Source: Microbacterium amylolyticum (GTDB lineage Bacteria; Actinomycetota; Actinomycetes; Actinomycetales; Microbacteriaceae). Taken from it: a stretch of 64,000 nt of DNA. Where the stretch lies: contig NZ_CP049253.1 of the NCBI RefSeq assembly GCF_011046975.1, forward strand, positions 806,001 through 870,000, in the 5' to 3' direction. The notes beneath the pieces were generated by a model. The model was not told where the DNA came from, searched no databases, and was given only the letters and a program-made list of their open reading frames with translations. Position numbers and translations under genes: made by a program. Within the stretch, counting starts at the first letter, position 1. Each line of letters opens with the position of its first letter. Positions 32,394 to 41,280 of this stretch are shown piece by piece.

Positions 32394-33410
32394 TCACGCT
32401 TTCACCTTCGTCGTTCCACGGACCACAAGCTCCGGAGAGAACACAACGGGCTCGCGATCCGGCGAATCCGTCATCTCAGCACGCAATACCTGCCAGACGC
32501 GCTCGCCGATTCCGCTGAGACGGGCTGTCATCGTCGTTAGCGACGGTGAGGAATAGCTCGCGAAGGGGATGTCGTCGAAACCTGCAACCGATAAGTCCTC
32601 GGGGACGGACACGCCTTCTTCTGCCAACCGTCCCAGCAATCCAAGAGCGACGACATCGTTGAACGCAATGGCCGCCGATACTCCAGTGTGTGAAAAAGCG
32701 GACCATGCTTCGTAGCCATCCTGAAACGAATGCCCACATGGCACATCGATGATGTCCACGTCCGGTTCATGTGCGCGCAGATCGTCGAGCCCTTTCTGGC
32801 GTTCCCAGTTTGATCTGCTGGATGTCGGTCCCGACAAGTAGGCGATCTTCTTATGCCCGAGGTTGATCAGATGGCGCGCGATCAGCGTGATGCCCTCGCG
32901 GTAGTCGATGAGAACCGAACCAGCGTTTTTTCCCGTTGTGCGGTTGAAGACAACGACAGGCGATATCCGCGGAATCAGCTCGAGCAGGTTCTCGCGCGTC
33001 ATGCGGGGCGCGAAAAGCGCGACGGCGTCGGTGCGATCACGTAAGTCGATCGCCACCTCTGCCTCTCGATCGGCGTCTTCGAAAGCGTCGGCGACGAGCA
33101 CCCGATAGCCGTCTCGCGCCGCAGCACGGTTGAACCCATTGAGAACCTGGTGGAACATCGGGTTCTCCAGGTCAGGAACGAGAACGCCGACCGTCTGGCT
33201 GACACCAAGCGACAGCGATCGGGCTGTTTGGCTCGGCGAGTATCCGAGCTCGACAACGACGTCTCGCACGCGCTTCGCGATCTCTTCATTGACCGTCGAA
33301 ACGCCGTTCATGACACGCGACACCGTCGCTTTTGACACACCGGCCGCCGCGGCGATATCGGAGATCGTCGTCTCCCGCGTGAGGGTGCGCCGGGCGCGTT
33401 TTCCAGCCAT
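32394..33410 (-). CDS. LacI-family transcriptional regulator
   Basis: A 338-residue regulator. HTH TTISDIAAAAGVSKATVSRVM and hinge NGVSTVNEEIAKRVRDVV at the N-terminus, then a ribose-binding-type sensor domain (VGVLVPDLENPMFHQVL, SVAGFDDIPFASYSSPSLTTM). It is the only regulator in the 28-37.7 kb sugar-acid region and probably binds the AGAAACCGGTTTCT-type sites at 30884, 30921, 33458 and 34713. Intact although several of its likely targets are broken. Effector unknown. Confidence 0.93.
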   Translation of the reverse strand: MAGKRARRTLTRETTISDIAAAAGVSKATVSRVMNGVSTVNEEIAKRVRDVVVELGYSPSQTARSLSLGVSQTVGVLVPDLENPMFHQVLNGFNRAAARDGYRVLVADAFEDADREAEVAIDLRDRTDAVALFAPRMTRENLLELIPRISPVVVFNRTTGKNAGSVLIDYREGITLIARHLINLGHKKIAYLSGPTSSRSNWERQKGLDDLRAHEPDVDIIDVPCGHSFQDGYEAWSAFSHTGVSAAIAFNDVVALGLLGRLAEEGVSVPEDLSVAGFDDIPFASYSSPSLTTMTARLSGIGERVWQVLRAEMTDSPDREPVVFSPELVVRGTTKVKA

Positions 33411-33457
33411 CGTCGATCCTCTTCCACGCTGATGAGCTTCTTTGGTTCACGCTACGC

Positions 33458-33472
33458 GAGAAACCGGTTACT
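33458..33472. promoter_or_regulatory. Putative LacI operator between divergent lacI and M24-like genes
   Basis: GAGAAACCGGTTACT, 48 bases upstream of the LacI start. Core AAACCGGTT is identical to the copy at 30885-30893. Suggests autoregulation and control of the divergent gene at 33603. Confidence 0.6.
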
Positions 33473-33602
33473 GTCTACTACGACACGGCCGCTCGCGGCG
33501 CTTTGGCCACTGCGGTGACGATCGAGGGTCCTAGTGACATCATCAGCCCAGATCCTGGTCACCCTCGCTTCCCGCCCGCAACGACGCATCGGAGCAGCAA
33601 TC

Positions 33603-34661
33603 ATGATCATCGACTCCCATCTCCCTGCCTCGAGCGATCGCGGCGAGAAGATCTTCCGCCTCAGCACCGTGCTGGCAAGGCACAATGCCGAGGCCGTACG
33701 CCTCACGAGCGCAGCATCGCTCGCTTGGCTGCTCGACGGTGCGCGAACCGCGATTCCCACGGGCGGCCCGCCCGTTTTCTCCGCCCGCGTTGATCGCGAT
33801 GGCACCGTCGTTGTTCGCGCCCCGAAGAATGAGGCGTTCCGTCTTGCGGAGGAAGAACTCAGCGCGTGCCGGATTGACGTTGTCGATTGGCACGCGCCGT
33901 TCGATGAAGTGGCAGGTGATGAGATCGCTGAGAGCAGGATTGATATTGAGCTGCGCGCCGCGCGGGCGCAGCTTCTGCCGGTCGAGCGCGATCGCTATCG
34001 CACACTGGGTCAGGACGCTGCCACGGCCATGACCCAGGCGCTCCTGACGGCCCGGCCCGCACACAGCGAACACGCGCTCGCTGCCGCCGTCGCCAGCGCG
34101 ATGTACGAGCGCGCCATCGAGCCCGCTGTCGTTCTCGTCGCAGGCGAATCGCGATCCGGCGTCCAACACCCGCTCCCCACGGCGGCCCCGCTCGGCCGAC
34201 GCGCCATGGCCGTTGCCACAGCTAGGCGACATGGCCTACACCTGAGCCTCTCCCGCTGGGTGGGGGTCGGCGGGACCGCACCGGACGCGGCAATCTATGA
34301 GGTCGAGGCGGATGCGTGGGAGGCCAGCCGCCCCGGCCGCCGTCTCGGTGACGTCCTCACAGACATCGGCATTTCATATGCGCGCAACGGTATGGATCCG
34401 GACGGCGCATCCGGTTGGCGACTGCACCACCAGGGCGGCCCCACCGGATATGCGGGACGCGACCCGAAGGCCACACCGTCTTCCGCCGACATCGTCGTGA
34501 ATGGCGGGGCGTTCGCCTGGAACCCCTGGGTCCCTGGCGCCAAAGTGGAAGACACCGTTGTCATCGACGGTGGCCATGTCGACATCCTCAGCACGGACCC
34601 GGCGTGGCCGACGATCGCCGTGCGCGGACGCCATCGTCCCGCCATGCTCGATCTGTCCTAA
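33603..34661 (+). CDS. M24 peptidase/creatinase-like protein, apparently lacking metal ligands
   Basis: A 352-residue protein. ATG 33603 has GGAG eight bases upstream; the longer frame from 33534 lacks support. The architecture resembles M24 (creatinase/prolidase) proteins: an N-terminal creatinase-like domain (residues 1 to about 135), then a pita-bread domain with HHQGGPTGYAGRDPKATPSS and WNPWVPGAKVEDTVV near the end. In the positions where M24 metallopeptidases have two Asp, one His and two Glu ligands, only the HH and the last Glu (VEDT) are evident, so peptidase activity is doubtful. It sits under a LacI operator and 86 bases before a Gfo/Idh gene, suggesting a role in sugar-acid or amide metabolism. 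Function unknown. Confidence 0.75.
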   Translation: MIIDSHLPASSDRGEKIFRLSTVLARHNAEAVRLTSAASLAWLLDGARTAIPTGGPPVFSARVDRDGTVVVRAPKNEAFRLAEEELSACRIDVVDWHAPFDEVAGDEIAESRIDIELRAARAQLLPVERDRYRTLGQDAATAMTQALLTARPAHSEHALAAAVASAMYERAIEPAVVLVAGESRSGVQHPLPTAAPLGRRAMAVATARRHGLHLSLSRWVGVGGTAPDAAIYEVEADAWEASRPGRRLGDVLTDIGISYARNGMDPDGASGWRLHHQGGPTGYAGRDPKATPSSADIVVNGGAFAWNPWVPGAKVEDTVVIDGGHVDILSTDPAWPTIAVRGRHRPAMLDLS

Positions 34662-34673
34662 CGCTCTCCGCGC

Positions 34674-34730
34674 TTGACATCTCCCCCCGCTGACGCCCAC
34701 AATCGACCCATCTGAGAAACCGCTTTCTCA
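34674..34730 (+). promoter_or_regulatory. Promoter with overlapping LacI operator for the sugar-acid operon
   Basis: A -35 TTGACA (34674-34679) and a -10-like CACAAT (34698-34703) with an 18-base spacer. They are followed by TGAGAAACCGCTTTCTCA (34713-34730), which has perfect 7-base arms around CCGC. The operator covers the expected start of transcription, the classic repression position. An AACGAGGAG ribosome-binding site for the gene at 34748 follows. Confidence 0.7.
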
Positions 34731-34747
34731 TCTCAACGAGGAGACCC

Positions 34748-36100
34748 ATGACCCGCCTGCGGTACGCCATCATCGGCACAGGCTCACGCGCCCAGATGTA
34801 CCTCGACGCCATCGCCACAACGCACGCCGACGTGGCGGAGCTCGTTGCCTGGAGCGACACGAACCCCGGCCGTCTCGACTGGTCACGTGCCCAGCATCCC
34901 GGGCTCGGCACACCGGCGCGATTCGACACAGACGACATCGCGGGCGCCGTCCGCGCCCACGCGATCGACAGGGTTATCGTCACCACGCCCGACGTCACCC
35001 ACGCGCACTATGTCGTTGCCGCGCTCGAGGCCGGGGCCGACGCGATCGTGGAAAAACCGCTCACAACCACGGCGGACGGGCTGCGGTCGATCGCAGACGC
35101 AGCCGAGCGAACCGGCCGATCGGTCACCGTCACCTTCAACTACCGCTACTCGCCCCGCAACGCCGCACTGAAAAACATCGTGGCTTCTGGGGAAATCGGC
35201 GAGGTCACCAGCGTCGACTTCTCGTGGATGCTCGACACGTCACACGGAGCCGATTACTTCCGCCGTTGGCACCGCGACAAGAGCACTTCCGGCGGGCTTC
35301 TCATCCACAAATCCAGTCATCACTTCGACCTCGTCGGCTGGTGGCTGGACGACGTTGCCTCGCGCGTTTTCGCCAGCGGAGGTCTGCGCTTCTACGGCGC
35401 CGACAACGCCGCCGCACGCGGCCTCGGTGAGCGCCCCGACCGCGGATCGGCCGATTCATCGCTCTCCGACCGCTTCACACTGGACATGCGTAACGACGAC
35501 AAGCTGCGTGGCCTGTACCTCGATCAGGAACACCACGACGGCTACCTCCGCGACCGCGATGTGTTCTCGGGCGGCATCACGATCGAGGACAACCTCGCGC
35601 TCATCGTCGACTATGCGCGGGGGGCCACAATGTCGTACTCCCTCAATGCCCACTCACCGTGGGAGGGATACATCGTCGCGATCAACGGCACTCAGGGTCG
35701 CGCCGAACTCACTGTCGTCGAACGCGGCGCCACCCTCGCGGGCGATGGAAAAGACGTCGTCGTCGACCCCAGCGCGACTCCCGATGACGTGACCGCAACG
35801 GACACCCGCCCCGAGGGAGAACGCCTCGTCGTCCAGAAGCACTTCTCCCCCGCAGAAGAAATACCGATCCCTCGCGGCGAAGGCGGACACGGCGGCGGCG
35901 ATGCGAAGTTGCTGCACGATGTCTTCGTCGGTACCCGCCCCGATCCTCTGGGATTCCGGGCAGACTGGTCGGACGGCGCCCGCAGCGTCGTCGTCGGCCT
36001 CGCCGGAAACCGCTCGCTGGCCGACCGCGTCCCGGTAACCATCACCGAGCTGAACATCGGCCCCGCGACAAAAGCCCTCTCCCCGGCAGAGCCATCATGA
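34748..36100 (+). CDS. Gfo/Idh/MocA-family oxidoreductase (450 residues)
   Basis: A 450-residue dehydrogenase, longer than the usual 330-380. Rossmann start RYAIIGTGSRAQMYLDAI, EKP motif DAIVEKPLTTTADGLR, and a substrate domain with the block GGLLIHKSSHHFDLVGWWLDD, which carries the conserved His residues. An insertion (residues about 225-270) contains an acidic DRDVFSGGITIEDN segment. First gene of a chain coupled by ATGA overlaps (36097, 37014, 37334). It probably oxidises a sugar or sugar acid; substrate unknown. Confidence 0.9.
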   Translation: MTRLRYAIIGTGSRAQMYLDAIATTHADVAELVAWSDTNPGRLDWSRAQHPGLGTPARFDTDDIAGAVRAHAIDRVIVTTPDVTHAHYVVAALEAGADAIVEKPLTTTADGLRSIADAAERTGRSVTVTFNYRYSPRNAALKNIVASGEIGEVTSVDFSWMLDTSHGADYFRRWHRDKSTSGGLLIHKSSHHFDLVGWWLDDVASRVFASGGLRFYGADNAAARGLGERPDRGSADSSLSDRFTLDMRNDDKLRGLYLDQEHHDGYLRDRDVFSGGITIEDNLALIVDYARGATMSYSLNAHSPWEGYIVAINGTQGRAELTVVERGATLAGDGKDVVVDPSATPDDVTATDTRPEGERLVVQKHFSPAEEIPIPRGEGGHGGGDAKLLHDVFVGTRPDPLGFRADWSDGARSVVVGLAGNRSLADRVPVTITELNIGPATKALSPAEPS

Positions 36101-37017
36101 CCCGCGTTGCCGTCACCGGAGGAGCCGGTCGCCTCGGAGCAAGCGTCATCGATCGTCTGATCTATCACGGCTATGACGTCGTCTCCTTCGACAGAGTCAC
36201 GTCCGACCGGGTTCGGAGCCGGCAGGTAACCGTCGATCTGCTCGATGAACACGCTACCCAGGCGGCGTTCGCCGCCGAACGGCCCGATGCCGTTGTGCAC
36301 CTCGCGGCGATCGCCGTGCCCGGTCAGCTCCCGGATCCCGAGATGTACCGCATCAACACACAGCTCGTGTGGTCGGTTCTCGAAGCGACCACAGCGTGCG
36401 GCGCCAACAGGATGCTCCTCGCATCGAGCCCGACGGTGCTCGGCTATCACGCACCGGCCGGATGGACCCCCGACTACCTTCCCCTGGACGAGGATCACCC
36501 CGTCGCCCCCTGGAACGGCTATTCCACGTCGAAGGTGGCCATGGAAGGCATCGTCCGAATGGCCGTTCGGCGCGGCGATGCCCTGCGCCTCGGCATCTTC
36601 CGCCCCTGCTACGTGATTGCCCCCGAAGAATGGGAGGGGGCTCCCACACAGCAGGGCCACACGGTGAACGAACGCCTGGCCAACCCGCTGCTGTCCGCTG
36701 TCGCCCTGTTCAACTACGTCGATGCTCGTGACGCGGGAGACTTCGTTGCGACGTGGATCACCAAAGCGCACGAGATCCCCAACGGCGAGACCTTCTTCGT
36801 TGGCGCGCCGGATGCTCTCGCCACACAGTCAACGGCCGACGCAATTCGCGCTCATCTCCCGGCTTTCGCCGAGCACGCGGACAGCATCACGGCGCACCAA
36901 TCGATGTTCTCGAGCGAACGCGCCGAGCGCTTGCTCGGTTGGCGAGCCTCGCGCCTGTGGCGCGACAACGTCCGTGAACCTGACACAACGCCCGAACCAC
37001 AGGAGGCTCTCCGATGA
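36097..37017 (+). CDS. NAD(P)-dependent sugar epimerase/dehydratase (extended SDR), possibly uronate dehydrogenase-like
   Basis: A 306-residue extended SDR. Cofactor motif GGAGRLGASV (residues 8-17), AVVHLAAIAVPG, SSP before the active site and YSTSKVAMEG with the catalytic Tyr and Lys. ATGA overlap with the upstream Gfo/Idh gene and with the downstream kdgD-like remnant. The downstream pieces (5-dehydro-4-deoxyglucarate dehydratase-like, enolase superfamily, ketoglutarate-semialdehyde dehydrogenase-like) make an oxidative uronate pathway plausible, in which this enzyme would act first; that is inference from context. Confidence 0.85.
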   Translation: MTRVAVTGGAGRLGASVIDRLIYHGYDVVSFDRVTSDRVRSRQVTVDLLDEHATQAAFAAERPDAVVHLAAIAVPGQLPDPEMYRINTQLVWSVLEATTACGANRMLLASSPTVLGYHAPAGWTPDYLPLDEDHPVAPWNGYSTSKVAMEGIVRMAVRRGDALRLGIFRPCYVIAPEEWEGAPTQQGHTVNERLANPLLSAVALFNYVDARDAGDFVATWITKAHEIPNGETFFVGAPDALATQSTADAIRAHLPAFAEHADSITAHQSMFSSERAERLLGWRASRLWRDNVREPDTTPEPQEALR

Positions 37018-37333
37018 CAACGCTGAACATCCCCGATCGCGTCCTGTTCTTCCCCGTCACAGCGTTCGACGCACATGATCGCGTCGACGAGGACCTCGTG
37101 GGCGCTCCACAAGAGGGCCTCATCGCCTACGTCGAACAGATCGCCGCGGCAACAGATCTCCCCCTCGTCGTCTACCACCGTGCCAACGCCCAGTTCACGC
37201 CATCGTCGATCGCCCGGCTGCTCCAAAATCCCCAGATCGCCGGTGTCAAAGACGGCGCGCCCCTCATCGATCCGTCCCCCGAGCAGATCAACCGCCTCGC
37301 TGCCATCATCGCGCACGGAGAAGAGCTCGCGGG

Positions 37334-37337
<4 letters not shown>
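37014..37337 (+). pseudogene. DapA/KdgD-family aldolase reduced to 107 codons by two in-frame deletions
   Basis: The family normally has about 300 residues. Here the N-terminal strand (RVLFFPVTAFDAHDRVDEDLV, residues 9-29) is joined directly to the middle (GAPQEGLIAYVEQIAAA, LVVYHRANAQFTP, IAGVKDG). That is joined at about 37254 to the extreme C-terminus (APLIDPSPEQINRLAAIIAHG). The family Tyr (residue 54) and Schiff-base Lys (residue 79) survive, but most of the barrel is gone. Both junctions keep frame. The motifs fit 5-dehydro-4-deoxyglucarate dehydratase-type enzymes best. ATGA overlaps on both sides show it was part of the operon. Confidence 0.75.
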
Positions 37338-37712
<375 letters not shown>

Positions 37713-37743
37713 GGAGGGCCGGCTTCTCCGGTAGCCGAGCACC

Positions 37744-37822
37744 GCGCGGGTGTGTCTGTTCGTGGGAGATGTCACAAGCTCGGCCTGCGCCGTCAGCGAA
37801 CAATTGACAGACACACCCGCGC
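37744..37822. repeat. Perfect 16-base inverted repeat upstream of the quinone oxidoreductase gene
   Basis: GCGCGGGTGTGTCTGT (37744-37759) is exactly complementary to 37807-37822, 47 bases apart. The right arm overlaps a TTGACA (37804-37809) that could serve as -35. It could be a terminator for the eroded operon upstream or a paired operator; no family assignment. Confidence 0.6.
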
Positions 37823-37844
37823 TCTCCCGCCCTACCCTGGAGGT

Positions 37845-38792
37845 ATGGCGAAAGCAGTGCAGTACACCCAGCTCGGAGGGCCGGAGGTCCTCACCGTCAA
37901 TGAGATCCCCGAGCAGCAGCCGGGCCCAGGGAAAATCGCCGTGCGCATCGAAGCAGCCGGCGTCAACCCGATCGACCAGAAGCTGCGAGAGGGGATCCGT
38001 GCGGCTCCACCGTTTACCTCGCCGCGAGGAACAGGGCTGGACGGAGCGGGAACCGTCACCGCGGTCGGCGACGACGTCGACGGGTTCCGCGCCGGCGACC
38101 CCGTTGCCTTCACGGGAACCCTCGGAACCTACGCAACCGATATCGTCATCTCGGCGTCCAAGGCTGCCGTGCGGCCCGCCGGTGTCTCGGCAGCGCAGGG
38201 CGCAGCGCTCGGCATCCCCGCAGGAACCGCCTACCAGGCTCTGAAGTCGCTCGGCGTTCGCGAGGACGACACCCTCCTCATCCACGGCGGATCCGGGTCC
38301 GTCGGTCAGGCCGCCATCCAGTTCGGCGTCCTCTTCGGCGCGCGCGTGATTGCAACAACGAGCGACGCCCGCGCTGACCGTGTGAGCAACCTCGGCGCCG
38401 AACCCGTGCGCTACGGAGACGGGCTCACGGGGCGCGTGCTCGAGATGGCGCCGGATGGTGTGACGGCGATCCTGGATTGCGCCGGAGCAGATGGCGTTCT
38501 CGAAGCATCGGTCGAGTTGCTGGACGACAGCAGCCGCATCGCGACGATCGTGCTCGGAGCTCAGGCCGATGAGATGGGACTGCGCGCCTTCGCTGGTGGT
38601 TCGGCCACGCCGTTGACCGAGCAGCAGAACGCGTGGCGCTCCGAGGCTCTGCCCGTTTCTCTCGCGCTCATCGCCGCGGGTTACTTCGACGTCGAGCTTG
38701 GCGACGCTTTCCCCCTCGACCGCGCCGCCGAGGCCCAGGAAGCCACCGCGAAGGGCGCGGCAGGAAAGCTCCTCATCCTCCCCAATTCATGA
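37845..38792 (+). CDS. NADP-dependent quinone oxidoreductase (zeta-crystallin-like MDR)
   Basis: A 315-residue zinc-free medium-chain reductase. ATG 37845 gives the standard start MAKAVQYTQLGGPEVL; the longer frame from 37752 crosses the upstream inverted repeat. Blocks: AAGVNPIDQKLREG, GIPAGTAYQALKSLGV and the cofactor motif HGGSGSVGQAAIQFG (about residue 145). No zinc-binding Cys pattern. GGAGG is only one base from the ATG, which is unusually tight. It probably reduces quinones or other electrophilic carbonyls with NADPH. The stop codon lies inside a 61-base palindrome. Confidence 0.92.
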   Translation: MAKAVQYTQLGGPEVLTVNEIPEQQPGPGKIAVRIEAAGVNPIDQKLREGIRAAPPFTSPRGTGLDGAGTVTAVGDDVDGFRAGDPVAFTGTLGTYATDIVISASKAAVRPAGVSAAQGAALGIPAGTAYQALKSLGVREDDTLLIHGGSGSVGQAAIQFGVLFGARVIATTSDARADRVSNLGAEPVRYGDGLTGRVLEMAPDGVTAILDCAGADGVLEASVELLDDSSRIATIVLGAQADEMGLRAFAGGSATPLTEQQNAWRSEALPVSLALIAAGYFDVELGDAFPLDRAAEAQEATAKGAAGKLLILPNS

Positions 38793-38846
38793 TTTCTGGC
38801 ACTTTTCGGCCCCGGTCCGGGGCCGAAAAGTGCCAGAAATCATGAA
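38786..38846. terminator. 61-base near-perfect palindrome between convergent genes
   Basis: Two exactly complementary 30-base arms (38786-38815 and 38817-38846) around one central T. It includes the stop codon of the quinone oxidoreductase gene and ends 14 bases before the GH3 stop. As RNA it would form a very long hairpin and act as a bidirectional terminator; as DNA it could extrude as a cruciform. Each arm has an internal TTTT/AAAA block rather than a trailing T tract. Confidence 0.75.
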
Positions 38847-38860
38847 ATGACGCGGCGCGC

Positions 38861-41254
38861 TCAGCCGACGCGAACGTCGACGATACGGGGATCGGCGGCC
38901 GTCACCTCATGCACCTCTCCCGTGATCACGAGGCGTGCACGCGGGGTTGCGATGCCCGGAAGAACAACCCGCACGGCCTCGCGCTCATTGTGAATGACCC
39001 CGCCCGTTGCGGCGTCAGCGTCAGGCTCCGCCGCGTTGGCAGCGGCATGCGAAGCAGCCCACACCTCGACGTCCCCAGGTTCAACGATCCGCACCATCCG
39101 CCGGTCGCTGAACGCAAAACGCTGTGTTGGCACCGAGAGGGTCACACGCCGAGACTCCCCCGCAGCGAGCGCGACCCGCGCATAGCCAAGCAATTGGGCA
39201 ACGGGGCGTGTCACGGATGCCACGGTGTCGCGCCCATAGAGCTGTACCGTCTCCACGCCATCCACGTTCGAGGTATTGGTGACTGTGAGGCTTGCCGTGA
39301 ACGAATCTCCTGCGCGAACAGACGACGTCACATCCAGCTCCGAATAGGCGAACGACGCGTACGACAGCCCAAATCCGAACGGTCGCACGGAGGTCGGGTC
39401 AGCCGATGTAACGCTTGATGCACCACCGAGCGTTGGCCGCAGGTACCCGTACGGCTGCGCGCCCGCCGAGCGAGGAAGGCTTACGGGAAGGCGTCCCGAG
39501 AAAACGGCATTTCCGGACAGCAGCCGGGCCACGGCGGAGGCCCCTTCCTCGCCGGGAAAGAACGCCTGCACGACGGCGGCCGGCCGGTGGGAGCCATCGT
39601 CAAGCGCCCAACCGATCGCGTAGGGGCGCCCCGTCAGGGTGACCATCACGGTCGGGGTCCCCGTGGCGACGACCCTCTCGATGAGTTCCCGCTGAACGCC
39701 AGGGAGGTCCAGAGATTCGACGTCGTTGCCTTCGCCAACGGTTCCTCGTCCGAAAAGACCGGCGAGGTCCCCGACGACGACGATCGCGATGTCGGCCGCC
39801 GCCGCGACGTTCTCCGCCTCGGCGAACCCGGTTCGGTCGTCACCTTCGACATCGCAGCCCCTCGCGGTCACCACCTCTGCGGCGGGCAGCTCCGTGCGGA
39901 TGGCGTCAGCGACGGTCGGCATATCGATTCCGAGAGGAACTCCCGGATGATGCGCGAGCACGTGGTTCGCAAAGGAATAGCACCCCTGCAGCGCCGCCGT
40001 GCTGTCGGCGTTCGGCCCGATCACGGCAACACGCGAGACAGGCTGGGCGATCGGAAGCGTGCCGTCGTTGCTGAGGAGGATTACCGATTCTTCTGCGAGG
40101 CGGCGAGCGATGTCGCGTTGGTGCGGTGTATCCAGGTCAATCACCGATGGCGAATCCTCTGTAAAGGCGTCGGGCTCGAGCAGCCCCAGTTCTTCCTTCT
40201 GTCCGAGTATTCGAGCGACGGCACGATCGATGTAGGCCTCGTCGAGGTCGCCGGAACGGACCCGGGCGATGAGCGGTTCGAGGTAGGCGTCTCCGCTGGG
40301 GAGTTCGACGTCGATGCCCGCTTCGAGCGCCGTCTGTGCTGCCTCGCCTCGGTCTGCGGCAACCTGATGCATCACTTCGAGGAAGGCGACCGCAAAGTAA
40401 TCAGCAACGACAACGCCATCGAAACCGAGCTGGTCGCGCAGGAGTGTCGTGAGCAGCTCTCGGTTCGCTGCAACGGGTACGCCGTCGATCTCCGCGTAAC
40501 TGTTCATCACGCTCTTCGCGCCGCCGTCACGGATAGCCATCTCGAACGGCGGCAGATAGACGTCAGCGATTTCACGGGGACCGGCGTGGACCGGCGCATG
40601 GTTTCGCCCCGATGCCGAAGCGGAGTAGCCGAGGAAGTGTTTCAGAGTGGCGTGCACGCCTTCCGATTGAAGGCCACGCACGAAGGATGTTCCGATGGTT
40701 CCGACCAGGTAGGGATCTTCTGCGATGCACTCGTCGACCCGGCCCCACCGGGGGTCGGTAATGACGTCCATCACGGGAGCGAGTCCCTGGTGCACGCCGA
40801 GCTCGCGCATCGACGCTCCGATCGTTGTCGCCATCTCTTCGACGAGTTCCGGGTCGAACGATGCGCCCCAGGCGAGCGGCGTCGGAAAGGACGCTGCCTT
40901 CCACGCGGCGAGGCCGGTTAGACACTCTTCGTGCACGAGAGCGGGTATTCCTGCGCGCGTTTCGGCGACGAGACGTCGCTGCTCCTGACGCAACCAGGCA
41001 GCGCGTGCGGCTGGCTCGACGGGGCGCGTGCCGAAAACGCGGGTGAAGTGGCCAATGCCGTGTCGGGTGAACTGCGCGAGCGGTGCCGCGTCGTCCGCGG
41101 CCATCTCGTCCTGCATGGGGGCGACAACGCTGCCGCCCTGGTCGATCCAGTAGCCCACCAGTTGCGCGACCTTCTCCTCCAGTGTCATGTCCGCCAGCAG
41201 CGTGCTGACGCGCGCGCTCATCACGGGCATGGCCGGGACCGTCGTTCGTACCAT
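38861..41254 (-). CDS. Glycoside hydrolase family 3 (beta-glucosidase/beta-xylosidase type)
   Basis: A 797-residue GH3 enzyme. ATG 41254 has AGGAG seven bases upstream; ATG 41284, which overlaps the permease stop by ATGA, would add ten residues. Domain 1: LADMTLEEKVAQLVGYW, LAPVMDVITDPRWGRVDE, KHFLGY and the nucleophile Asp in GVVVADYFAV. Domain 2 starts near residue 380 (ESVILLSNDGTLPI, VAVIGPNADS); a fibronectin-III-like domain ends the protein (FGFGLSYASFAYSELDV). No signal peptide, so it acts on imported oligosaccharides. Last gene of an ABC cassette whose substrate is probably a beta-gluco- or xylo-oligosaccharide. Confidence 0.93.
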   Translation of the reverse strand: MVRTTVPAMPVMSARVSTLLADMTLEEKVAQLVGYWIDQGGSVVAPMQDEMAADDAAPLAQFTRHGIGHFTRVFGTRPVEPAARAAWLRQEQRRLVAETRAGIPALVHEECLTGLAAWKAASFPTPLAWGASFDPELVEEMATTIGASMRELGVHQGLAPVMDVITDPRWGRVDECIAEDPYLVGTIGTSFVRGLQSEGVHATLKHFLGYSASASGRNHAPVHAGPREIADVYLPPFEMAIRDGGAKSVMNSYAEIDGVPVAANRELLTTLLRDQLGFDGVVVADYFAVAFLEVMHQVAADRGEAAQTALEAGIDVELPSGDAYLEPLIARVRSGDLDEAYIDRAVARILGQKEELGLLEPDAFTEDSPSVIDLDTPHQRDIARRLAEESVILLSNDGTLPIAQPVSRVAVIGPNADSTAALQGCYSFANHVLAHHPGVPLGIDMPTVADAIRTELPAAEVVTARGCDVEGDDRTGFAEAENVAAAADIAIVVVGDLAGLFGRGTVGEGNDVESLDLPGVQRELIERVVATGTPTVMVTLTGRPYAIGWALDDGSHRPAAVVQAFFPGEEGASAVARLLSGNAVFSGRLPVSLPRSAGAQPYGYLRPTLGGASSVTSADPTSVRPFGFGLSYASFAYSELDVTSSVRAGDSFTASLTVTNTSNVDGVETVQLYGRDTVASVTRPVAQLLGYARVALAAGESRRVTLSVPTQRFAFSDRRMVRIVEPGDVEVWAASHAAANAAEPDADAATGGVIHNEREAVRVVLPGIATPRARLVITGEVHEVTAADPRIVDVRVG

Positions 41255-41280
41255 TGATAGCTCCTGAGTATTCGTGCCGG

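Noticed and set aside
39587..40921. 444-codon open frame antisense to the GH3 gene
   Set aside because: Shadow of the GH3 coding sequence; no family motifs and no ribosome-binding site.
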